Assembly: GCA_049999725.1 (NCBI GenBank)
Contig: JBNGIS010004247.1
Location: 24,287-88,286 of the forward strand
Length of the DNA: 64,000 bases
DNA from: Haplomitrium mnioides
Taxonomy: Eukaryota; Marchantiophyta; Haplomitriopsida; Calobryales
Direction: 5' to 3'
Positions 55,473 through 64,000 of this stretch are shown in pieces. The position numbers and the translations under genes were made by a program. Under the pieces are notes generated by a model. That model saw only the letters and a program-made list of their open reading frames with translations. It did no database searches and was not told where the DNA came from. Every line of letters begins with the position of its first letter. The first letter of the stretch is position 1.

Positions 55473-57116
55473 TTGAACCTCAATGAGCATTCATCTGATA
55501 AGAAAGATGATGGGTGGTGCTTGGATAGTGGGGAAACTGCCCACATGGCCTATGATAAGAGGTGCTTCACTCAGTATGAAGCGTATCCAAGTGACCGTTT
55601 TGTTTATCTTGGTGACAATCGCAGTCAGCCCATCTGTGGTATGGGCTCTGTCATGATTGTTTTAAGTGATGGACAAGTCAGAGAAATACCTGATGTTTTA
55701 CATGTGCCAAGTATGCTCAAGAATTTATTCTCTGTCAGCCAATTCGACAATGCCAATGGGCATACAGTTTTAAAGAATGGACGCTGCACACTCATGAATG
55801 CAGATGGAAAGCATCTGGCCACCTGTATGATGCACAATCAACTGTACTTACTGGGCAGATCTATCAGTGCAGACCATGTGGCAACGTCTGCTTCAGCCTT
55901 GATATATGATGTTGAATTGTGGCACCGGCATCTTGGCCACATCAGCCTCCCCAGGCTGAAACAACTGAGTGATGACAACGTGGTTGTTGGATTAAACCTG
56001 GCAAATATGGAAAACCTGCCGGACTGCATTTCCTGCATCAAGGCCAAGCAAACCAAGGACATGTTCCCCAGTCACAGCTCCACTCGAGCCACAGAGGCTT
56101 TGGTTTTGGTTCACTCAGATCTCTATGGCCCCATGACCTCAGCTACCCACTCCGGTTGCAGATATTTTATCACATTCATTGATGACTACTCACAGTACTC
56201 ACTCGTCTATTTCCTGACCCAGAAATCACAAGCCTATCAGCAGTTTAGAACTTACAAGGCTTTTGTTGAAAAGCAAGTGGGGAGACAGCTTAAGGCTTTG
56301 AGGACTGACAATGGTGGTGAGTACAAGTCCCATGAGTTCAACAACTATTGCCTGGAGAACGGAATTCTTTGCCAGTACACAGCTCCCTATACACCTGAGC
56401 AGAATGGTCTTGCAGAAAGGAAGAATCAGACATTGGTTGAGGCAGCCATGGCAATGCTTCTACATTCTGGGCTCAAGAGAGCCTATTGGGGAGAGGCTAT
56501 TATGACAGCCACCTATCTGCAAAATCGATCTCCCACCAAGGCACTTGTAGATGGTAAGACTCCATATGAACTGTGGCATGGCCACAAGCCAAATCTCTCA
56601 CATTTGAGGATTTTTGGCTCTAAGGCCTTTGCTTTGATTCCCAAGGATCTGAGAGCAAAGTTTGATGAGAAGTCAATGGAATATATTTTCTTGGGGTATG
56701 ATGAACGTGCCAAGGCATACAGATTATTGCAGCCATCCAATCAACGCATTCTTATATCCAGGGATGTAAAATTTCTTGAGAATGCAACTGTGAGCATGGG
56801 AGAAGGGAATGATGACACTGGGTTATACAATGATGCACCTATTGACATGCTGATTGCACCATCACCTGGTCATCATGACATCAGCATCACTCCATCAGTT
56901 GCAGCTCCAACGCCTCCTTCAGCTCCAGTGGGAGCATTAGAATTATCACCAGTGCTAGCTCCAATGGGAGTTTCAAGCCTTGACCACAATGCCAGCCTGG
57001 AGAACCTACCTTCACCTTTACATCCTGGTCCCTCCATCCCTGCATTGAGGAGGAGCACTAGGACTAAGAAAGCACTGGACTTTTATGATGATTCTAAGTT
57101 CAGCCACAAGAATTAG
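55473..57116 (+). pseudogene. pol: Protease and integrase portion of copia H polyprotein
   Basis: A 547-codon open stretch in the same frame as gag. The protease active site LDSGETAHM lies at residues 17-25 (D-S-G intact). The GAG-pre-integrase/zinc region LWHRHLGHISLPRLKQL with CISCIKAKQ is near residues 149-195. The core has HSDLYGPM and FITFIDDYS, LRTDNGGEY and QNGLAERKNQTLVEAAMAM, so the D, D and E residues are all present. A proline-rich linker and the Arg/Lys-rich RRSTRTKKALDFYDD follow. The stretch ends at TAG (57114-57116), after which the same frame continues. An intact enzyme of normal length could be made only from an undamaged sister copy. Confidence 0.95.
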
Positions 57117-58730
57117 ATGGCATTATTCTTGGCTGGACTACCTAGGGTCAAAGAACCTGATACCCTAGCAGAGGCACTCAGTAGCCCTGAAGGATCTAAA
57201 TGGCAGCAAGCTGTTGCAGATGAACTGGCATCTTTAGCCAAGAATGAAACTTGGACAGTGTCACAAATTCCAGCAGGCAGGAAACCTGTTGAATGCAGAT
57301 GGAAATTCAAAGTGAAGTACAATGCTGATGGCATTGTTGGCAGGTTTAAGGCAAGGCTGGTTGCAAAAGGGTTCACACAAGTTTATGGTGTTGATTACAC
57401 CGAGACCTATTCACCAGTGGTGAGGATCACATCCATTTGAGTGATCTTAGCAATTGCAGCTCAATATGACTTTGAGGTACATCAACTTGATGTAAAGACT
57501 GCTTTTCTCAATGGCATATTAGAGGAAGATATTTATATGTCCATCCTAGAAGGTGTGGATGGTCATGGTACAGAGGGAATTGCCTGTAAACTGAACAAGG
57601 CATTATATGGATTGAAACAGTTATCTCGATTATGGTATCAAAAAATGGACTCATTTTTGCTTGAGCTGGAGTTTCACAGGTCTGATGCAGACTCTAATGT
57701 TTATTTGTACAGAAGCGATATGAGTGTTGTGATACTTGCACTGTACGTTGATGACATAGTCCTTGCCAGCAATGACATCAAGCTGCTGGCGCATGTTAAG
57801 AATTCTCTGATGCAGGGGTTTGAAATGACAAACATGGGAGAGATTCACTACTGTCTTGGAATGGAGATCACCAGGAACAGGGGTGATGGATGGATCCACC
57901 TTTCCCAACAACGTTATGTCTTGGAAGTCTTGGATAGATGTTCCATGTTGGACTGCAAATCAGCATGTAGCCCTGTTGACCCAGGAGCCAGACTGACTGT
58001 AAATGACTGTCCTGTGATTGACAGTGACAAGCAGTCAATGGAAAATATACCCTACTCCAGTGCTGTTGGCAGCCTTATGTGGGCAATGATTTGCACACGC
58101 CCAAACATCTCCTTTGCTGTCAGCACAGTTTCTCAATTCATGGAGAATCCGGGACATAAGCACTGGACTGCAGTGAAGAGAATATTCAGATATTTGAAGG
58201 GGATTTCACAAAGGGGTATCAACTACCGTCGCAAAGACTCTGCTATGTCTCTGTATGGATATTGTGACTCCAACTATGCAGGAGACTTGGACACACGGAA
58301 GTCTACCACCGGGTATTGTTTTCTTATGTCAAATGCTATTGTGTCGTGGGCAAGTAAGAAGCAGAAGGCCGTCGCACTCTCAAGTACTAAGGCAGAGTAT
58401 ATGGCATTATCCAAGGCTTTTACTGAAGCTGTATGGCTTTGACAACTTTTGGCTGATCTTGGATATGCACTGTCTGCTACTCATGTTTAATGTGACAATC
58501 AGAGTGCAATAGCACTTCTCCACAACCCAAGGTTACATGATCGGACAAAGCATATTGATGTTCAATATCATTATGTACGTGACCTGGTGAAAGAAGGAGT
58601 CATCTGTGCTGTCTACTGTCGCACAAATGAGATGACAGCTGACATCTTGACAAAAGGACTCTCAGGGAATAGGCACCATCTTCTTGTTGGCATGATGGGG
58701 ATGGTGGATGGACAGAAATACAAGTTTTAG
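57117..58730 (+). pseudogene. pol: Reverse transcriptase and RNase H portion of copia H
   Basis: Same frame as 54777. RT begins [20 protein letters not shown] and [20 protein letters not shown], continues [39 protein letters not shown] and ALYGLKQLSRLWYQK, with the catalytic box LYVDDIVLAS at about 57741. RNase H has YCDSNYAGDLDTRKSTTGY, SSTKAEYMALSKA, CDNQSAIALLHNPR and the C-terminal TKHIDVQYHYVRD and TADILTKGLSG. In-frame stops: TGA 57438 (in TSI-stop-VILAIAA), TGA 58440 (WL-stop-QLLADLG) and TAA 58488 (just before CDNQS). The natural stop is TAG at 58728-58730. No frameshift is seen over the 1,317 codons from 54777. Confidence 0.95.
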
Positions 58731-58734
58731 ACCC

Positions 58735-58744
58735 TAAGTGGGAG
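58735..58744 (+). other. Polypurine tract of H
   Basis: TAAGTGGGAG adjoins the 3' LTR start TATTGAAG. AAGTGGGAG is the usual copia tract. Confidence 0.9.
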
Positions 58745-59100
58745 TATTGAAGATAAAATTACCTGCAGTGTCTCAACCTTGCTTTCTATTATGTTATGTT
58801 ATGTTATGTTATGTTATGTCATATTAGCATTAGTGCTAATCCAGATTACTGTATGAGAAATTAGAATTACTCATGTATTAGTGTTATATATAGTTATGAC
58901 AGTTAGCAGCAATTAACAACAGTTGGTAGCGGTTGCTACCCCCAGGGGGATTAATACGGGGAGCATTGTTGCTACTCCAGACCTTTTCCCTTGTAAGCAT
59001 TCCCTCCTTGAATGAAGAAGAGCTCCCAATCAGTGCACGAGTTGATTACATGCATGAATGAATAGGATGAGAGTTTAATCTGATCAATTGAATTCTCACA
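58745..59100 (+). repeat. 3' LTR of copia element H
   Basis: 356 bp, TATTGAAGATAAAATTACC to AATTCTCACA, followed by AAGCG (59101-59105). Confidence 0.95.
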
Positions 59101-59105
59101 AAGCG

Positions 59106-60140
59106 TCCCCACAAACACTTTCCTCTGTTCCACTCTATTGGTTGCCTCTTCCGAAGTGGTCGCTGCTTGGCTAGATACAAAATTTCCGTAGCGCAAATGC
59201 AACACACTCACACACTCAACAGGTCAACCTTGGACCCCCCCCCCCCCCCCCCCTTTCCTCCTTGTTCACATACCTTTTGAGGCAGTCGAAATGTACTCGA
59301 TTTGCAAATCGCTACCCCTCCAATGTTTCCAACTCTGCAGACCCATTTCGATGCAGCCTCTGCAAAATAAAAGGTCCCATCCACTTGGTGTGTAACTTCC
59401 CTTGGAAGTGTACAAATCGGTTGTCGTATAATAGCACCAAATCTCCGTCACAAAGATTTGTCGGTTTCAGACCCTTGTCATGTTGCTTCTTCCGCAATCT
59501 TTGATGGTGCTCCAATCGCCTCTAGACCTACTCTCTTGTCTCATCCAAGCTCTATGGCTGATACAGGCTTTCCCTCTTGCTCTGATCCTATGTCATCCTC
59601 TCTTCCTCCAACAGCCTTCGGGTGGGCACTTCGTACTCCACTGGTACCAAGGCGTGTTGTCCGAAGACTAGGAAATAGGGATAGTGGCCGGTGGTGGTTT
59701 TATAGGCCAAGTTATACGCATGTGTCGCTATCAACAGCTTGAGGTCCCAATCAACCTTGTTTGCAACCACCGTCTTGTTGAGGATCTTGCCCATGATCCC
59801 GTTTCCCCTCTCTATGAGCCCGTTAGCCTTCACATGATAAGCCGTGGTGCAGCGGTGCTTGATCAAGTACCTCGAGGTCAGGTCCTTGATCACCTCATTG
59901 ATGAAATGTGTGCTCTGATCACTCACCAGCTCTAGCAGTGGCCCAAACCTGCAAAACATCTGCTCATACAAGAAGGCAACCACCGTTTTTGCATCATCCT
60001 TCCAGGTGGCTCTAGCTTCCACCCATTTAGTGGCGTGATTAGTGGCCAACAAAAATGTACTTGTTGCCCCTTTGGGTTGATGGTGCAATCGGCCCGATGA
60101 AATCTATGCCCCATTTTTCAAAGGGTGCTAGTGGGATAAT
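59106..60140 (-). pseudogene. pol: Integrase of gypsy element I
   Basis: Minus strand. The core begins KWGIDFIGPIAPSTQRGN near 60105 (first Asp kept). After a frameshift near 60050 it runs open for 166 codons (60088-59588): LLATNHATKWVEARATWKDD, LVSDQSTHFINEVIKDL (second Asp kept) and KANGLIERGNGIMGK (Glu kept), then ALVPVEYEVPTRRLLEEER. The C-terminal segment with GDLVLLYDNRFVHF and KLHTKWMGPFILQRL (GPF/Y-type end) is at 59510-59310. All three catalytic residues survive, unlike in C. A 19-base poly-C tract (59235-59253) lies near the 3' end. Confidence 0.9.
59235..59253. repeat. Poly-C tract
   Basis: Nineteen consecutive C residues, read as a G tract on the coding strand of I. The length is likely to be unstable or mis-called. 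Confidence 0.9.
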
Positions 60141-61080
60141 TGGGACCAAGGGGTGGTGCTGGTTATTTGTTGGTCTTCTCGTCCTCTAACAAGCATCGCA
60201 TCTCTTCACACAGAAGTGCCCATCCTTGTGTATCGTTGGCCACTAGTACCTTGCATCCAAAATTTCTTTACCATGGCATTCGCTACGAAATGGCCCCCAC
60301 GTCGTCTCTGTGCAAGGCCTGCATTACCACCATGGCTTGGTCTCGCTCCAGGCATCTTTTAATCATCCTATCATAACCCCGCTCATGCAACACTCCCTTT
60401 ATCAGAAGATCAGGGCTCATCCTTCGGAGGAACAGTACAACATCCTCTCTGCTGCTACCCTTCAGAGTCTGTGTTGACCTTAGAAATTTGATTATGTCAG
60501 TATAATCCGTGGGCTTTCCAGCTCTGACTTGGAATAGATCCTCATTTGGGAAAGTATCATTTACCTCCTCCTGGTTGATTGGTCCAACCACCCAGGAGAA
60601 GAAATTGGCATTGCTGTGTTTTTTCCCCGATTTGATCCGCACTTCAAAATCAAACTCCTATAGGAGAAGCACCCACCTCGCAATCCGGCTTGTCACATTA
60701 GGCTTATTCACCAGATACTTAAGAGCATTGTGATCAGTGTGAAAGATCACCTTGTAATGCAAAAGGTAATGCCTGAATTTTTTCAAGACATAGATGATCC
60801 TTAAGGCGTCCCAATCGGTGGCAGAGTAATTTTTCTCTGCTGGGGCTAGTAACTTGCTCGCAAAGTAAATCGGATGGTCCTTGCCATTCTCATCCGTCTG
60901 GCTTAATATTGCCCCGATGCAAAAGCCGGACACATCGATCATGACGTGGAATTCTTTCTCCCAGTTGGGCGGCACAAGTACGGAGGCACTTGCAAGTCGT
61001 CTCTTCAACTCAAGGAAGCTCGCCTGCCTCTCGGGGGTGGCTTCGAATGTATTGCCCCCTTTTGTCATTTTTGTAAGAGG
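60141..61080 (-). pseudogene. pol: RNase H and integrase zinc region of gypsy element I
   Basis: Minus strand. The open 136-codon stretch 61068-60658 encodes ERQASFLELKRRLASASVLV, FHVMIDVSGFCIGAILSQTD, HPIYFASKLLAPAEKNYSAT and FHTDHNALKYLVNKPN, ending ARWVLLL. The next frame (60642-60283) gives RIKSGKKHSNANFFSW, DTFPNEDLFQVRAGKPTDY and LERDQAMVVMQALHRDDVG, the tether and start of the integrase zinc region; CDAC-type cysteines are near 60190. It corresponds point for point to C (47166-48070) and has fewer lesions. Confidence 0.9.
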
Positions 61081-61900
61081 TAAGGCCTTTGAAGCAAACT
61101 AATTAATGAATCTCTGATAGTAGCCCACACACCCCAGGAAGCCTTGCACCTCTTTCAAGTTGGTAGGAAATGACACATTCATCCAAATTGCAATCTTTTC
61201 CTAGTCTACCTCAATGCCTCGACTAGAAATTCTGTGCCCGAGGAGTATCCCTTCCTTGACTTCGAAGAAGCACTTTCTTGGGTGTAACCTCAGCCTTGTT
61301 TCCCGGTAGCATTGGAGGGTGAGTCTCACATCCTGCTAATGGTTGCAGAGCTTTCCATACACCACAAAATTGTCGATAAAGATCTCCAAAAACTTCCTTA
61401 GGTAATCGTGGAAATGTTTATTATCATCCGCTGAAAGGTTCTCTGTGCGTTGTAGAGTCCAAAAGGCATTCTTCAGAAGGCAAACACCCCCCTCATTCCG
61501 TAGTGAATGTCGTCTTCAATTGATCCCTCTCTCGGATCCAGATCTGATTGTATCATGAATATCCATCCAAGAAGTTGTAAACTTCTTATTCCGTAGCCAA
61601 ATCCAACACCCCATATATGAATAGCAACGAGTAAATGTCCTTTTTTGTGGCTTCATTTAACTTTTGAAAATCCTGGCACACTTTGATCTTCCGCTCTCCA
61701 TCCTGCCCGACTTTCTTGGGCACCTTCACTAGCGGAGACACCCATTCACTATTCAAAACCGGGTAAATGAAATCGGCCTCCAGCAATTTATCGATCTCCT
61801 CCTTCATCAGCAAGGAGAATCGATGGTTCATTCGGTATTGGCGTTATCTTATCGGGATTGCCGCTGGTTCTAGGTCAATTCTATGTTCCTCTAATTCCTT
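61081..61900 (-). pseudogene. pol: Reverse transcriptase of gypsy element I
   Basis: Minus strand. It starts near 61831 with NHRFSLLMKEEIDKLLEADF and YPVLNSEWVSPLVKVPKK, VCQDFQKLNEATKKD, then the palm with WIRERDQL. The catalytic box reads FIDNFVVY near 61372 (second Asp changed to Asn), which would abolish polymerase activity. The thumb (LGHRISSRG, VKGFLGCVGYYQ) follows in shifted frames to about 61100. At least four frameshifts or stops. Confidence 0.85.
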
Positions 61901-63022
61901 GGGGACTCCCTTCACATCCACATGACTCTAGGCAAAGACATCACTAAAATTGGAAAGGAGTTGAGTGATTGCTTGCTCCTATGCTTTGGGTAAATCAGAG
62001 CCGATGTGGAACTTCTCTCCCTCCTAGACAACCAATTTTTTGTGTTGCGACTCCCGCACTGCCCCCCCTCGTTCCTCCATTATGCACTGCCTTCCTGCAT
62101 TAGGGTCACAAATCGCAACCTCCCTTCCGCTCGGGGAGACTCTTCGGATCTTTTGGGTTCTTTCTCTTGCATCCGATGAGACACTTCGAACCTCTCTTTT
62201 CTTCTAGTCTCAGTGTTCTCCTCCTTTGCAAGATATTCAGTGGATCTCCTCAGACCGTACTCTGTCTCCATGCACTATGCCAGCTTGATCTAGTTAACAG
62301 ACACCACTTCTTCTCTGGACAAATCCTCTTCCGTGGCCTCACTAACCATTTGGACCCATTAGTGGTACTCTGATTCCTCCTCCTCTTCGGACCACTCACT
62401 ATCAGATTCTTCTTTCGCTTGCGTCTCTCCCAGGTGCGGCACTGGTCCATAGTGAACCACTATTTTCTCATGATCAAACACCAAGGTTGAATTCCCCCAA
62501 TTGTATAGAACTCGGGATCCATGCAACCGTGGTCTTCCAATAAGCACTAGATAGGGAGAGGCTTTGGCTGGGCACATAACAAGGTAATTCAATTTGAATT
62601 CCTTACCTCCGATGAAAGTGAGCACTTGGAGTAGGGAGCCTAACAGTTTCACTCCAGAGCCATCTGCCAATCTCATGATCTTAGCAATCGGTTGAAATTC
62701 CTTGAATCCCAATTTGTAGGTAGTCTCCTCCACCATGATGTTGACCCTTGCCCCTCCGTCTATGTGCACTAGTGAAAGTGTGCACCCCGGTATTTGAATG
62801 TCAATTTCCAGGGCTCCTTTATTCTCGCACACCAATTACAAGTACACTTGGGCTCCAACTCGGGGTAGCCTCCTCTTCCTCTTGGCTCCCATTAGCAATT
62901 CCTTGAGTTGCAGTCTGTATAGAGGGTTATCCTTGATCAGTTAGCCCACTATGGCCTGTGAAGGCATGAGGTGGATATCTGGATCTTTCTATGCACTGGA
63001 ATTGATGGTACAATATTTGTGG
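61901..63022 (-). pseudogene. pol: Protease and gag-protease junction of gypsy element I
   Basis: Minus strand. From 63022 the junction reads PSQAIVG-stop-LIKDNPLYR and LKELLMGAKRKRRLP. The protease (62835-62359, 158 codons open) has NKGALEIDIQIPGCTLSLVH, IDGGARVNIMVEETTYKLGF, KIMRLADGSGVKLLGSLLQV, YLVLIGRPRLHGSRVLYNWG and an acidic end. A Lys/Glu-rich linker (62271-62080) leads to the FSDVFA-SHVDVKGV segment near 61920. The gag of I must lie beyond LTR K, right of the window. Confidence 0.88.
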
Positions 63023-64000
63023 TGTTGGGATGAAGGATAGGAAAGATTATGATGTCATTAGAGGAAATATGAGTTTTTCGATTTTCAAGAAAATTCTGTA
63101 CAGAGTAAACAATGTTTTTATTACGTGAGAATTAGATCCAAGTTTTTAGGAGCATATAATTTATGTTAAATGTCAGTAGTGACAATTTTCAGAAGTGAAA
63201 AATCTGTGGTAAACCGGAAGTTATAACCGATCATAGGTAAAATAGAACTTTGCATAAAAGTCAAAATAGAGAGTATTTTAATAATATAAAATACAAATAT
63301 TATTAGATTAATGGAAAACTTATTTTACAAGCTTTCCAAAAAGGTATAATACAAGAAATTTGGATCAGTATCAAGGATTTTAGAGAGATTCTTCTAAAAG
63401 GACTAAAAAGTAGAAAAGTCAAGAAAAGCTACTGTAATCTTTGACTTGCTCTTTGAGGGAATCTCAAAATATGAAAGTAGCTTTTGTAATTAGGTACAAA
63501 TAAAAGGGAATAGCTGACTAGGTCAGGTTTTTGGTCAAGGAAAGCTCCAAATGAGAAGCTTCTTCTTGAAAAAGTAGGAAAAAGTTAAAGTTACTTTAGA
63601 TTTACTTTTGAGAAAAGCTCCAAATGAGAAGCTTCTTGAGAAAAGGAAAAGATACTTTAGTAGATACTTTAGGAGATACTTTAGAATTTAAAATTGAAAG
63701 GCTAGCTTTTACCTAGGGTTAAAGAATCTCTAGGTTTTACTAGTAGTAATTAGCTAGACTAGTATATAAAGAGGGAGAAGAGAGAGCAAAAGAGGGACTT
63801 GCAGTGGCTGGAGCTTAGACTTTCATCTTCACAGTTGAGGAATTCATTCTTGGAGAGACCATTGGAGAAGCGCTTGGAAGAGCTCTTGGAGGAGTTGCTA
63901 AGAAGACTCATTGGAGGACAAACACTTGAGGAGGGGTTTCCAATAGAGTGAGAAGTTGTGGAGAGTGAGAAAGGGTGAGAGCATGAGAGTGTTGAGAGAT
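63023..64000 (+). repeat. 5' part of an LTR (K) truncated by the window end
   Basis: The coding homology of I stops at about 63022, where TGTTGGGATGAAGG begins. The following 980 bp are AT-rich and non-coding. A near-repeat GAAAGCTCCAAATGAGAAGCTTCTT occurs at 63539 and 63613 (the second as AAAAGCTCC). The composition, TG start and well-placed TATA box fit the U3 region of an LTR in plus orientation. The other LTR and the interior are outside, so the superfamily is unknown. Confidence 0.6.
63761..63770 (+). promoter_or_regulatory. TATA box of LTR K
   Basis: AGTATATAAAGAGGG is a textbook plant TATA element. Transcription would start about 30 bp downstream, near 63795, within a purine-rich leader. 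Confidence 0.7.

Larger units (their letters stand above)
53596..59100 (+). mobile_element. Near-complete Ty1/copia retrotransposon H
   Basis: 5.5 kb with both LTRs, primer site, full-length gag-pol frame, polypurine tract and a 5-bp target duplication with one mismatch (AAGTG/AAGCG). Domain order protease, integrase, RT, RNase H is the copia order. It lies between the integrase end and the 3' LTR of I. The low LTR divergence makes it the youngest dated element here. It is not self-sufficient because of seven in-frame stop codons. Confidence 0.95.

Noticed and set aside
1-64000. Host protein-coding genes, tRNA or rRNA genes
   Set aside because: No tRNA-like fold, rRNA motif or conserved non-transposon protein was recognised anywhere. 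The only doubtful case is the short patch in G at 28145-28510.
1-64000. A previously undescribed multi-gene system
   Set aside because: All recognisable coding sequence is explained by known LTR-retrotransposon families. What is unusual is the repeat architecture of the LTRs, not a new gene set.

Overview
This window reads as intergenic DNA from a large, repeat-rich plant nuclear genome. The evidence is Ty1/copia and Ty3/gypsy LTR retrotransposons of plant type, primer sites matching plant initiator tRNA-Met and tRNA-Asn, a chromodomain-bearing chromovirus family, and many stop codons of the kind that cytosine-methylation decay produces. I cannot name the species. No host gene, tRNA, rRNA or CRISPR array can be supported. 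Almost every coding stretch is a decayed gag or pol fragment.

Element names used below: A, C, D, F, I and J are one superfamily of non-chromovirus gypsy elements (Athila/Tat-like) with 2.3-3.3 kb LTRs and a tRNA-Asn-type primer site. E1 and E2 are chromoviruses. G and H are copia elements. K is an LTR cut by the window end.

Left half (1-25 kb): the host layer is F, on the minus strand. Its 5' LTR is 22643-24935, gag-protease runs to 20807, and the protease-RT linker resumes at 13213-12983. F is split by chromovirus E2 (minus, 13214-20806) and by chromovirus E1 (plus, ending about 12980 and extending off the left edge). E1 is itself split by A (left edge to 9199). A's 3' LTR carries a solo LTR (5870-8696, AGTTG duplication). 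E2's RT carries another solo LTR (15908-18634, CATTA duplication). The left side is therefore four layers deep.

Middle (25-38 kb): AT-rich, poorly coding DNA. It holds copia G (26548-30596, AAGTA duplication) inserted into an older tandem repeat, traces of a non-LTR reverse transcriptase, a lone minus-strand LTR (J, 32554-35169) with a 78-bp array, and a 20-bp minisatellite at 36.4-36.8 kb.

Right half (38-64 kb): C (plus) runs from its 5' LTR end (38636) through gag, protease, RT, RNase H and integrase to a 3' LTR beginning at 49140. It is interrupted at the protease-RT linker by D (41724-46334), a gag-only element with a deleted 3' LTR. C's 3' LTR is broken at 50292 by I (minus, 50293 to beyond the window). 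I is in turn split by copia H (53596-59100), the youngest and best-preserved element, and by LTR K (from about 63023).

The most informative patterns are in the long LTRs: a TATA-like box about 85 bp from the 3' end in nearly every copy, a 39-bp array carrying ACGTGGC, a 24-bp array, and 120-160-bp modules built around an inverted repeat. Element H has a full-length single-frame polyprotein interrupted only by stop codons that C-to-T change can explain.
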